NCBI RefSeq assembly: GCF_023159225.1
Contig: NC_063167.1
Coordinates: forward strand, 5,382,234 to 5,446,233
Source of the DNA: Perognathus longimembris pacificus
Lineage: Eukaryota > Chordata > Mammalia > Rodentia > Heteromyidae
Length of the DNA: 64,000 nt
Direction: 5' to 3'
How positions within the stretch are numbered: the first letter of the stretch is position 1; each line of letters opens with the position of its first letter. Of the stretch, positions 10,656 to 22,610 are shown one piece after another. The translations under genes were made by a program, and so were the position numbers. The notes beneath the pieces were generated by a model that saw only the letters and a program-made list of their open reading frames with translations, ran no database searches and was not told the DNA's origin.

Positions 10656-10956
10656 GTGAAACAACACGCCTTACAAACACAAGGAGCCTCCTGTTCAAAC
10701 CTGATGGAAAATGTTAGGCTCAAAGGAGACAATGAGTCAGAACTTATGCAACAAAACTGACATGACTTGCTTGTTGGCTGTGTCACTGGGAGTATGTTGT
10801 CCAGAAGAGGGAAGGGACCCCATCTCCAGCCATGTGTCCTCACTAGCAATGCTGCTTCTAGTCCAAGACCCTATGTGCGCTGCTCTTTTCCCTAGTTACT
10901 TCTTTCAACAGTGGTGGTCAGTATCAGCTGCACACCTTAGTGTGCACCCCTGGTTC

Positions 10957-10989
10957 TGTGTGTGTGTGTGTATGTGTGTGTGTATGTGT

Positions 10990-11027
<38 letters not shown>

Positions 11028-11244
11028 CTGTCCTGGAGCTTGAACTCAGAGCCAAGGTGCTGTCCCTTAGCTTTTTCACTCAAGGCTACCACTTGAACCA
11101 CAGCTCCACTCCCTGGTTTTTGCTGGTTAATTGGAGCTAAGTCTCACAGACTTTTGTTCCAGGGCTGGTTTTGAACCGTGATCCTCAGATCTCAGTATCT
11201 TGAGTAGCTAGGAGGACAGGGGTGAGCCACCGGCGCCTGGCTCA
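10957..11244 (-). mobile_element. (TG)n tract with 7SL/B1-headed composite SINE (minus)
   Basis: TG repeats at 10957-11022, then a nearly full composite SINE to about 11244. The dinucleotide run sits where the SINE's A-tail would be. 11245-11544 is unassigned. Confidence 0.8.
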
Positions 11245-11544
11245 GCCCTGGTTCTGAGTCAGAGAAACAGTCTCAGACTTGACGGATGAACAAGAGGCAG
11301 GGGAGCAGTTGGCTGGGGTCCCTAAAACTGCAGACTCCCAGATAGAAGTGCACATACCTGCAAAGATGCGTGTAGGGTGATAAAATACCAGTGCTCTCAT
11401 GAGAGCCCCCAAAGTGCTAACCACAGGGTACTAGAACCCAGGGGCCGGGGCTGGGAGCCCCCAGGGGAGAATGCATCCTCCGGGAGCCCTTTTCTCTTAG
11501 AACTATTTTGGTTATTGCCGTTAGTATTATTATCGTTTATTGTT

Positions 11545-11755
11545 GTTGTTGGTTGTGGGGCTTGAACTCAGGACCTGGGCGCGGTCCCTGAGCTCCTTTG
11601 GCTGGTCTAGCGCTCTACCGCGTTGCACCGCAGCTCCGCTTCCAGTTTTTGAGTGGTTCATTGGAGAGAAGAGTCTCACGGGGACTTTCCTGCCCCAACT
11701 GGCTTCGAGCTGCGATCCTCAGATCTCAGCCTCCTGAGTGGCTGGGATGACAGCC
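11545..11755 (-). mobile_element. 7SL/B1-headed composite SINE (minus)
   Basis: Right module, AATTGGAGA-type middle and B1-like head (TCTCAGCCTCCTGAGTGGCT). 11756-12286 is a C-rich unassigned stretch. Confidence 0.75.
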
Positions 11756-12286
11756 TCTTAGGACAATGATTCCACCCCTTCTGCCTCCCCGGGTCCCCCA
11801 ACTTCCAGACTCCAGGGAACCCTCCCCTCCCCGGGGCCCGGCTCTCTCCTAGCTCCTTCCACTCCAGCCCTCAGTGCACGGCCTTTCCTCCAGCACCCCC
11901 GGACGTCCAGCAGCTCTGACTTCCAGACCAGGACGATTCACGAGAAAAACTGCAAGAGGCTCCAGGCACCCGTGGGCACCTAGCAGAGGGGGGACCGGGA
12001 GCGGGAGGCTCTGAAAGGCGCCATTTCTGTGGGGCAGGGTGACAGTGTTAAGCTGCTGCCTTGTCTGTGAGAGAAGGGGTCACTCTGTGGAGCCCCCCAC
12101 ATTTATTGCTGAGTCCCCTCTGGGGACTCTGGGGTGCTTTCCTAAACGCCTCTTGAAGATGGGGAACAGAGGCACGGAGCAGGTGATTCGCTTGCCGGGG
12201 GGGACACCGGAGTCGGTGACAGGGCTGGGAAGTGGAGACTGTCAGCCTCTGCTCTTGGCCTTGCTTCAGCTCTTTTATTATTATTG

Positions 12287-12660
12287 TTGTGCTTGTGTCA
12301 ATACTGTGGCTTGAACTCAGAACCTGGGCACTGTCCCTGAGCTTCTTTTTGCTCAAGGCTAGCACTCTACCACTTGAGCCACAGCGCCACTTCTGGCTTT
12401 TTCTATGGATGTGGCACTGAGGAATCGAACCCAGGGCTTCATGCATGCCGGGCAAGCGCTCTACCGCTAGGCCACATCCCCAGCCCTCAGCCTTTTTACT
12501 GAAGGCTGGGCCCTACCACTTGCATCATCGCTCTGCTTCTGGCTTTTTGCTTGTTCATTGGGGATAAGAGTCTCACAGAGTTCCTGGCCCGGGCTGGCTT
12601 TGAACCGCAGTGCTCAGCTCTCAGCCTCCTGGGTGGCAGGGATTGCAGCTGTGAGCCCTG
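12287..12660 (-). mobile_element. IDL-Geo-type SINE followed by truncated composite SINE (minus)
   Basis: 12287-12486 carries the ID-like head (ending CCACATCCCCAGCCC on the plus strand). 12487-12660 is the head part of a composite SINE. 12661-13694 is GC-rich CA6 upstream DNA without a supported gene. Confidence 0.75.
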
Positions 12661-13694
12661 GCTGGCGTCAGGTCTGGAGCGCTCTGGCTCCGCGTTCAGC
12701 GGGGTCTCTGCGCGTGTTGCTGGGCTCCCAGGGCCCCGAGTGCACCCTGTGGTCCCGGGTGTGAACGCGGAGCTGCCCTTTGCCATCCCAGCCTTCCTCG
12801 GGCTGAAGAACAAGCGAGCACTGAGATGAGGGAGGCCAGGCCAGATTGCTCCTTTGCACCTGCCCCGGGGGGCACCCCGTGCCCTGGGTGCCCCGCCTGC
12901 CCCTGCCGGCGCCCCGGGGCGCCCCACCTGCCTTCCGCCTTTGCCCTCTTGGCAGGGCATGGGAAGCCTGGCCCGTGTGCCAGTGTTGCTCCTTCGCCAG
13001 CCCCACGGATGCGCGCGGGTGAGGCAATCCATCGATCCGGTTGAGTGGCCCGGGTGTGCCCGGGTGTGCCCGGGTGAGCCCCAGCTGTCAGGGCAACTTG
13101 GTGGAGGTGCTTGCTCACCCTCACCCACTGCCTCCAAAGGTCGAAAGGCAGGGGTGTGGCTGGTGACCCCAGCTGCGGGAGCCAAGGAGGGGGGGTGGGG
13201 AGAGGAGAGGCCGGTTTTATCACTGACTGCAGCTGGGACCCTCTGTTTCTGGTCCAAGGCTGGGTCGCCAGGCACTGGCTAAGTCCGCAGCGATGGCTTA
13301 TGTCCACCAGGAGATGGGCAGGAAATGCCAGGCAGGCTCAGAGGTGACCTTCGGGCCTCAGTGCTTCCGCAGCAGCCAGCAGAAAGGGCAGAGGAAATAC
13401 AGGATCCAGGAAGCTCCCATGCTCCGAGCCCGGGGCCTTTTCCATTCCCATAGATCACTCAACCTCCTGGTCCACAATGGCTGCACTGTGCCGCCCATCA
13501 GCTGCGTCTCCTAAGGCACTGGATGAGCAGACGTGGGTTAATTGGCCGCGCGCTGCTGCCGGGTGGAGGGAGGCACGTGCGGGAGGTGCCGAGTGAGAAG
13601 GGCCATTGTGGGGAGGATGTTATTGCCCCGTGGGTGCCGCGCAGGGCGGATCGGCCAGCTGGACGTGGTAAATTGTTATTTACAGTTTCTGAGC

Positions 13695-13703
13695 TTTTAA
13701 AAG
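13695..13703 (+). promoter_or_regulatory. CA6: CA6 TATA-like box
   Basis: TTTTAAAAG lies 44 bases before the CA6 start codon. With usual spacing transcription would begin near 13728, giving a 5' UTR of roughly 20 bases. The start site itself was not mapped. Confidence 0.5.
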
Positions 13704-13746
13704 AAGGGTTTCCCCACGGGCCTCCTGCTTTCCGCCGCACGCCGCC

Positions 13747-13825
13747 ATGAGGCCTTCGCTGGCTCTGGTGTCGCTGTTCTTCCTGGGTGTCCAGGCCCAG
13801 CACGGGGCCGAGTGGACCTACTCAG
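13747..13825 (+). CDS. CA6: CA6 exon 1 (coding part)
   Basis: Residues 1-26, the signal peptide and the start of the mature enzyme (QHGAEWTYS). Donor CTCAG|GTAAGC, one base carried over. Confidence 0.93.
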
Positions 13826-14160
13826 GTAAGCTATCAGCTCTCAGGGCTCCTGGGGTCCCCACCCAGCAGGGAGGGGGCCCCCCCTTCCTCAGGACCACAG
13901 CCATACTTGGAGGCTGTGTGGGTTATTTATTTACTTTCCCTTGTGAGGTTTGAACTCAGGGCCTAGGTGCTGTCCTTGAACTTCTCTACTCAGGGCTCTG
14001 CTATTTTGAGCCACAGCTCCACTTCTAGTTTTTGTGGTGGTTCATTGGAGATAAGAGTCTCATGGACTTTCCTGCCCCGGCTGGCTTTGAACCACAACCC
14101 TCAGATCTCAGCCTCCTGAGTAGCTAGGATGACAGGCGTGAGCCACCAGTGCCGGGCTTT

Positions 14161-14193
<33 letters not shown>

Positions 14194-17100
14194 GTTTTTG
14201 TGCCAGTCCTGCGGCTTGATTTCAGGGCCTGGGCACTATCCTTTCGCCTTTTTGCTCAAGGCTGGAACTCTACCACTTGAGCCACGGCTTCACTTCTAGC
14301 GTTTTGTTGGTTAATTGGAGGCGAGACTTCAGGGATTTTTCTGCCTGGACTGGCTTTAACTCTCATCTCCAGATCTCAGCCTCCTGAGTAGCCAGGATGA
14401 CAGGGGTGAGCCACTGGTGCCTTGGACCCACAGTTCCTTGTTGAGGTCTGGATGCTAGCTTTTCAGTCTCCTAATGAGCCACCAACCCAGATTAAGCTGA
14501 AGGAAAAGAGGAGACAACTTTCCACTCCTCCAGCCGCACCTTCTCTTCCAGGCTCTGTGCTTTAAAATGGGTCCTTCCCACTGCTTCTCACGCGTATGCT
14601 GCTTCTGACTGTGAAGGCATTTGCTTGGCACCCGTGGGAGTGGAAAATAAAGTTCTTAGGAGGTTCTGGAAGCCTCCGCAGGAATGGACATGTCCTATAT
14701 TCAGTTTAACCAGAACACCTGGTTTGATTGGAACCCATTTACCTTCCTTCAGCTGGCCTCTAGGCTAAAACCAGAATTCGAACAGGCAACATAAAAGACC
14801 CTGCCATGCTCTGTACATCACTTTAACAATAAAGGAAGGAAAAAAAAATAAAACCCTGCCATGCTAGGCTCTTGTGGCTCACATCTGTAATGCTAGCTAC
14901 TCAGGAAGCTGAGATCTGAGAATCAAGCCAGGTTCAAAAAGCTCGCCAAGGCAGGAAAGTCCGTGCGACTCTTACCTCCAATTAACTATCAAAAAGCTGG
15001 AAGTGGAGCTGTGGCTCAAGTGGTTAGAGGGCTAGCCCTGAGTAAAAAAAGCTCAAGGACAGTGCCCAGGCCCTGAGTTCAAGCCCTAGGACAGGAACCA
15101 CAAATAAACCAAACCAAACCAGACACCAAAACCTGCCACCTGCCAAGGTTCTATTCACATGCAAGCTGTCTGCGGGACTGTGACCACTAAATACCCCTCC
15201 TGTGGCTGCGGGGGACATCCTGCTTGTACCCCTCAAGGAACGAGGCCTCAGGGCTGTCTGGAAGCTTCTGGCTGGTGCAGGAGCAGGAACAACCCAGGAT
15301 CAAACCTGCTCTGAACGGAACTGTCTGCCTTCCACAGCCAGCCCCAGATCAACACAGTGGGACAGGCGACCTCCTGGGGGGGTGGGCTCAGAAAGTTCGG
15401 AGGGCAGCCGGGGCCAGCTGACCTGCCCTGGAGGAAAGGGGCAGGCCCAGCAGCCGGGAAGGACTCTAGGGCCTGCTTGTGGGGCGCGGCCCCCGGGGCC
15501 CAGGGCAGTGTCTGGGAGTCTGGGCCTCCTCAGAGCCCCGGGGGGCTCTGGTGATCAAAGTGCTCTGAAGGACAACCGTGGTGTGGAGAAGGCTCTGGAA
15601 AACACCTGGATCCAGGAAGAAGCTGCGTCAGGAGACCCCCCTGGCCCTGACCCGGACATCCTGCATCCACGAGTGACGTGTTTAAAGCGGAGAGTGGATC
15701 AGAGAGGTAGACGAACGTCCGCAGAGCAAAGCGCAGCGAGAGCCTCGGCCGCCAGCATTGCTCCGCAGCTGTCTCCAGCGGCCACCCAGAGGCTGCACCG
15801 CTGCCAGCGGGCAAGCAGGGCCCCTCGCCGGGATGGAAAGATCCAGAATGATCATCAGTCTTCATTACTCTGGGGCCTAGGGTTTTTACCCAGCCTCACA
15901 ATGGTTAACTTCCTTGTTCTGTTCTTTCTGTCTCTGTCTGTCTGTCTGTCTCCGTCTTCTCTCCCTCCATCTAGCTAGAGACAGGGTTTATGTTACTTAT
16001 CCAGGACTCAGATTTGTGGATTCAAGTGATTCTCTCATCTCAGATGTCCGGGTTCTTGGGACTACGGGCCTGCACCACCACGCCCAGACCTGATTTTTTG
16101 TTTTCACTTTTTGTGTCAGTAGTGGGGCTTGAACTCCAGGTCTGGAGGAGCTCTTCCTCTTCTTTAGCTTTTTGCTCGAGGCTGGCGCTTTACAAGTAGT
16201 GAGCCAATCCTCAAGATTTTTACAACACTGAGTCACACCCCCAGGGCCAGTGGTGATCCCAGGAGAGCACAGGTGAGCGCGTGTCCCCCAGTGAGGACCA
16301 TCTGTTTGAGGTCCAGCTTGGCCTTCCTTCTGGAGGTCCCACGTCTGCTTCTAGAAGTTTTCCCATGTAGCTCTCTCGTCTGGCGGTCCCTGGTCTGGTA
16401 AGGTGTGCACGGAGGGCGTGCTCTCTCTGGCTTTCCTTTTGTGAGCGCGTGCACGCCAGTGTTGGGGCTTGAACTCAAGGCTTGGGCTCTGACCCTGAGC
16501 GTTTCTGCTCAACGTTAGCACTCTACCACTTGAACCACAGCTCCCCTCTGGCTTTTTTTTTTTTTTTTTTTTTTTTTTGGAGATCAATTGGAGGCGGGAG
16601 TCTTGCAGACTTTGCCCTGGCTGGCTTTGAACCACAATCCTCAGATCCCAGCCTCTGAGTGGCTAGGATGACAGGCGTGAGCCCCGGCCCCTGGCCTGAG
16701 CCGAGTCTTGAACTGTGCTCTCTGCTGTCACAGAGGGGGTGCTGGATGAGGCTCACTGGCCAGAGGAGTACCCGGACTGCGGGGGGCAGCAGCAGTCACC
16801 CATCGACCTGCAGCGGAGGAAGGTTCGCTTCAACCCTGACCTGCAGCCCCTGGAGCTGAGGGGCTATGGGGACAGCCACGGGAGCCCGTTCCATATGACC
16901 AACAATGGCCACACAGGTAAGGAGCCCGGCCCAGGGGCGCGGGGGCCGTGTGCAGAGCCTGGGCACGGCCCACAGCAGGGGCCTTAGGGGTGGGGGTGCC
17001 AGGCCAGGCCCGAACCTGTTGACACTGAGAATTGGGCTCCTGGATGATGATGATGATGATGATGATTTGGTTCCAGTTCTAGGGCCTAAACTTGCCCTGC

Positions 17101-19746
17101 ACACTGTTCCTTCGCTTTTGTAAATTTTATTTTGCAGTCCTGGGGTTTGAACTCTGGGCCTGGGCATTGCCCCTGAGCTTTTGTGCTCAAGGCTAGCACT
17201 CTACCGCCACTTGAGCCACAGCGCCACTTATGGCTTTTTCTATATATGTGGTGCTGAGGAATCGAACCCAGGGCTTCGTGCATGCTAGGCGAGCACTCTA
17301 CCACTTGTCCACATTCCCAGCCCCCTCCCCCCCCACCACTATATTTTCATAGGCTCTAGAAGGGCAGAATGGCTTGAGGCTCTGGGCCTCTAATGATTAT
17401 CAGGAAAAGCAGATTCTCTTCATATAAGGGCTGGGGATATGGCCTAGTGGCAAGAGTGCTTGCCTAGTATACATGAGGCCCTGGGTTCAATTCCCCAGCA
17501 CCACATATACAGAAAACGGCCAGAAGTGGCGCTGTGGCTCAAGTGGCAGAGTGCTAGCCTTGAGCGGGAAGAAGCCAGGGACAGTGCTCAGGCCCTGAGT
17601 CCACGCCCCAGGACTGGCCAAAAAAAAAAAAAAAAAAAAAAAGATTCTCTTCATATAAGCCCCTGGCTATTTTAGTGAGTTCTTTGAAAAGTAAGGTGGA
17701 GCAGTGTCCTTCCTAGCACAGTTCCCCCCTGGAGCCTGAAACATGGCAGCCTCAAGAATGCTCAGGGGCCAGAAATACGGCATGGTGGTAAAGTGCTCGC
17801 CTTGTATACATGAAGCCCTGGGTTCGATTCCCCAGCACCACATGTATAGAAAAGGCTAGACATGGTGCTGTGGCTCAAGTGGCAGAGTGCTAGCCTTGAG
17901 CAAAAAAGAAGCCAGGGACAGTGCTCAAGTCCTGAGTCCAAGGCCCAGGACTGGAAACAAAACCAAATACACAAAGAATGCTCAGGTCCTCCGAGAAGGG
18001 TGTGTGGGCGCCGGGAACTAAGCGACCCGGAGCGTTCTCATAGCTTTCTCACTCCCCTAATACTAAGATCTTATAACCACAGTGCACTTGTTATTGGGAG
18101 TCAGCACGATCAATTATGGATTTCGAGTGCATTACCTCACTTTCACATGCCTGTCTTTTTTTAGGACTCAGGGTCAAATCCAGGGTCTCACATTGCATTT
18201 AGTCATCCATTCCTCTCGGCTCAACTCTAATCTGAGTCAGATCCTCCGTCTTTCATGGGATTTCACAGCTTTTACTGTTTTCTTCATCAGTTTTTTTTTT
18301 TTTTTTGCCAGTCCTGGGGCTTGGACTCAGGGCCTGAGCACTGTCCCTGGCTTCTTTTTGCTCAAGGCTAGCACTCTGCCACTTGAGCCACAGCGCCACT
18401 TCTGGCCGTTTTCCATATATGTGGTGCTGGGGAATCGAACCGAGAGCTTCATGTGTAGGAGGCAAGCGCTCTTGCCACTAGGCCATATTCCCAGCCCAGT
18501 TTTTTTTTTTTTTAAAGTACTGCATTTTGAACTCAAGCCCTCAAATTTGATCTGCTGGTGCTCTACCACTGAGCCATGCCTGCAGTCCTGCTTTTTTTTT
18601 TTTAAACCAGCTAATTCATTAGTTGCTGGTCCTGGAGTTTGAACTCAGGGCCTGGGCACTGCCCATGTTCTTTCTTTTTCTTTTTTTTTGGCCAGTCCTG
18701 GGCCTTGAACTCAGGGCCTGAGCACTGTCCCTGGCTTCTTTTTGCTTAAGGCTAGCACTCTGCCACTTGAGCCACAGCGCCACTTCTGGCTTTTTCTATG
18801 TATGTGATGCTGAGGAATCGAACCCAAGGCTACATGTATACGAGGCGAGCTCTCTACCGCTAGGCCACATTCCCAGCCCCTGTGGGTTCTTTTAAATACA
18901 AGTTTGGCCGTGTGCGGTTACGTGTGGTTGGACGCAGGTTGAGATATGTGGTTACATGTGCTGGACGCAGGTTGGACAGTGTGTGTGTGTGTGTGTGTTG
19001 GGTTGTGTGTGGTTACGTGTGACTGGACGCAGGTTGTGTTGTGTGTGTTGGGGTGTGTGTGGTTACGTGTGCTGGACGCAGGTTGTGTTGTGTGTGTTAT
19101 GTTGTGTGTGGTTACGTGTGCTGGACGCAGGTTGTGTGTTGTGTGTGTGTGTTGGGGTGTGTGTGGTTACGTGTGCTGGACGCAGGTTAGGATGTGTGTG
19201 TGTTGGGTTGTGTGTGGTTACGTGTGCTGGACGCAGGTTGTGTTGTGTTGTATGTGTTGGGTTGTGTGTGGTTACGTGTGCTGGACGCAGGTTGTGTGTT
19301 GTGTGTGTGTGTTGGGGTGTGTGTGGTTACGTGTGCTGGACGCAGGTTAGGATGTGTGTGTGTTGGGTTGTGTGTGGTTACGTGTCGCTGCAGGCGGCCT
19401 GGATTCCCCACTCCCAGCTAGGCCCCATCTTAATGAACAGTGGGGTGATGAGCGGGCGGGGCCTCTGCTTCGCCATCAGCTTCTCCGTCCTCAGAATGCA
19501 GTGCTAGAGCCCAACATGGAGGCTCCCTCCATCTGGGTAGAGCCGGCCGCTAGGCTAGGCGCAGAAGGCTACGGGAGAGGATTTGAACCTGTTATGAGGA
19601 GACGAGGGCCACTCTGGGACTCACAGTCAGGCCCTGGGAGGAAAATGACTCAAACTAGTCCCAAGAGGCCCCCTCCCGCTTCCTAGCTCTTTGCCTTGTG
19701 CGGATCCCGTCTCTTCAGAGGAATGGAATTCTGGCTTTCGTAACCG

Positions 19747-19784
<38 letters not shown>

Positions 19785-22559
19785 ATGTGTATATGTGTTA
19801 ATTGTACACATACAAGTAATCCACCTGAGCTACCCCCCCCCCCCCTTGCTGGCAGCCCCAAGCTGTCCATTTGGCTTTGGCTTAACCCTTGGCTCTCAGA
19901 TTCCCACCTGTTATTGTCAGAGCCGACTCTATCAATCTCTCTCTCTTTGTGTTGGTCCTGGGCCTTGAACTCAGGGCTTGAATACAGTCCCTTACCTTTT
20001 ATGCGCAAGACTTGTCCCCTACCACTTGAGCCACAGCTCCACTTTTAGCTTTTTAGTGGTTAATTGGAGAGAAGAGTCTCAAGTACTTTCCTACCCAGGC
20101 TGGCTTTGAACTGGGTCCTCAGATCTCAGCCTCCTGAGTAGCTAGGAATACAGGTGTGTTCCATCAGCACCCAGCTGTGAATATTTTAAGGATGCTTTCA
20201 TCTTCTTCCAAATACTGATATTGTGTGTGTGTGTTTATGTGTGTGTGTGTGTGTGTGTGTGCTGGTCCTGGGGCTTGAACTCAGGGCCTGAGTATTGTCC
20301 CTTAAATTATTTCTTTCTTTCTTTTGCCAGTCCTGGGGCTTGGACTCAGGGCCTGAGCACTGTCCCTGGCTTCTTTTTGCTCAAGGCTAGCACTCTGCCA
20401 CTTGAGCCACAGCGCCACTTCTGGCCACTTTCTATATATGTGGTGCCAGGGAATTGAACCCAGGGCTTCATGTATACGAGGCAAGCACTCTTGCCACTGG
20501 GCCACATTCCCAGCCCTTGTCCCTTAAATTTCCTGCTCAAGGCTAGCACTTTATCACTTGAGCTACAGTTCTACTTCTGGCCTAAAAAATCAGTGGTGGT
20601 CAACTGGAGGTAGGAGTCTCCCAGACTTTGCTGCCAAGGCTGGCTTTGAACTGCGGTCCTCAGATCTCAGCCTCCTGAGGAGCTAGGGTGACAGGTGTGG
20701 GCCACGGGCACCTGGCCTGGCCTCTCTCTTGACCTCAGTGGCGTCATGTACGTGAGCACCGTCCCCGCCCCCCCCCCGGGACCTGGCTCAGGGCCTGCGG
20801 AGCCCTCGATACTCAGGATGGCCGGGTGTGTGGGCAGGCGGGTGGTGGCTGGCTCGAGGCCTGACCTGACGGCCTCCAGGTGCCCACGCCCTCCTTCTTC
20901 CTCCCAGTGCAGATCACCCTGCCGCCTACCATGCAGCTGACGGCCTCTGACGGCACCGTGTACAAAGCCACGCAGATGCACTACCACTGGGGCGGCGCGT
21001 CGTCCGAGGTCAGCGGCTCTGAGCACACCATCGACGGGATCCGACGCGTGATCGAGGTGAGCCAGCGCCCGCACGCCTCCAGACTTCCAGCTCTGCAGCC
21101 ATCTTCCCTTCCCTTCCCTTCCCTTCCCTCCCCTCCCCTCCCCTCCCCTCCCCTCCCCTCCCCTCCCCTCCCCTCCCCTCCCCTCCCCTCCCCTCCCCTC
21201 CCCTCCCCTCCCCTCCCCTCCCCTCCCCTTGTGGGGCTTGAACTCAGGGCCTAGGCACTGTCCCGGAGCTCTTTGGCTCAAGGCTAGTGCTCAACTACTT
21301 TGAGCCACAGCGCCACTTCTGGTTTTTGAGTGGTTAATTGGAGATGAGAGTTCCCACGGGGACTTTTTCTTCTCCAGGTTGGATTGGAATCTGGATCCTC
21401 AGATCTCAGCCTCCTAAATAGCAAGGACGGCAGGCTCGCGACATTGGTGCCCGGCCAACCTACAGTCATTATTCTTATTGCAAGAGCACACGTTGGCGGC
21501 TCCCGCCTGTCATCCTAGTTACTCAGGAGGTTGAGATCTGAGGATCATGATTTAAAGCCGGCCCACGCAGGGAAGTCCCTGAGACTTTGTGTGTGTGTGT
21601 GCCAGTCCTGGGCCTTGAACTCAGGGCCTGAGTACTGTCCCTGGCTTCTTTTGGCTCAAGGCTAGCACTCTGCCACTTGAGCCACAGCGCCGCTTCTGGC
21701 CTTTTCTACATATGTGGTGCTGAGGAATTGAACCCAGGGCCTCATGAATGCTAGGCAAGCGCTCTTGCCACTAGGCCACATTCCCAGCCTTCCCCCCGCC
21801 CCGCCCCAACTCTTAATTTCAGTTAGCCATGAAAAAGCCAGAAGTAGACATGTGGTTTAGGTGGTGGAGCTCAGGGACAGTGCCCAAGCCCTGAGTTCGA
21901 ACCCCAGTATCGGTGCCTACCCACACCCTCCCACTCACAAGTTGAAAGGTCACCAGGAGGCAGGGAAGGGACCCTGTGGTCGGATTTCTTCCTCCCTCAT
22001 TCCACGGTTGTTGATTGGCTGCTGCTTCGTGCGGAGAGTCCAGCTCCGTCCCCCCCCCCGGGCCCCCGCGTGGCGGCGTTGTGGCTCCACGCGTGGCCTG
22101 CGTGCACTCCGGGGCCTCCGCCTGTTTTTAGGATGCGTCCCGCTTGCAGCGGGGGCGTGGCGGGGGGGGTCGGTGGCTGGGGCAGGCAGGCAGCACCCCA
22201 GAAGCCTCAGCGGCACCCCGTGTCCCGCGCGACCCCTCCACCCCTGCCAGCGTGTCCGCCTGGAGAGGAGGGCCAGGCAACGCCCTGAAACTCCTGCTTA
22301 GAGAACGTTCTGGTCGTGGCTCCCGGTGCGCGGCGCAGGCGCAGAGCGCTTGCTTGCCTAGTGGACACCAGCCCCTCGTGGAAGGCCCAGTGTGGGGCGG
22401 AGAGGAGGGGCGCTCCCGGGCGCGTGCACCCGACGGGAGGCGCTGGAGGGCAGAGCTGTGTGTGTGGAGCTGTCAGAATAGCGTTCCTCCTTTCCTTCCT
22501 TCTTTGGAAAGAAAGCATGCCATTTATTTATTTACTTTTGTTAAGGGCTTTGAGCTTCC

Positions 22560-22610
<51 letters not shown>

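Noticed and set aside
12496..13307. 200-260 codon frames upstream of CA6
   Set aside because: GC-rich flank partly inside a SINE. No homology, and different frames are equally open.
15202..15978. A 258-codon open frame on the plus strand in CA6 intron 1
   Set aside because: No family resemblance, low-complexity end ([15 protein letters not shown]), lies wholly in an intron, and shows no splice or Kozak support.
17429..17480. Possible tRNA gene in the ID-like SINE heads
   Set aside because: Tail, target duplication and dozens of copies show retroposed SINEs. The anticodon arm is not kept as a tRNA.
18946..19507. Cys/Val/Trp-rich repeated open frames
   Set aside because: They arise from the TG-rich minisatellite; the period follows the repeat unit, not a protein family.
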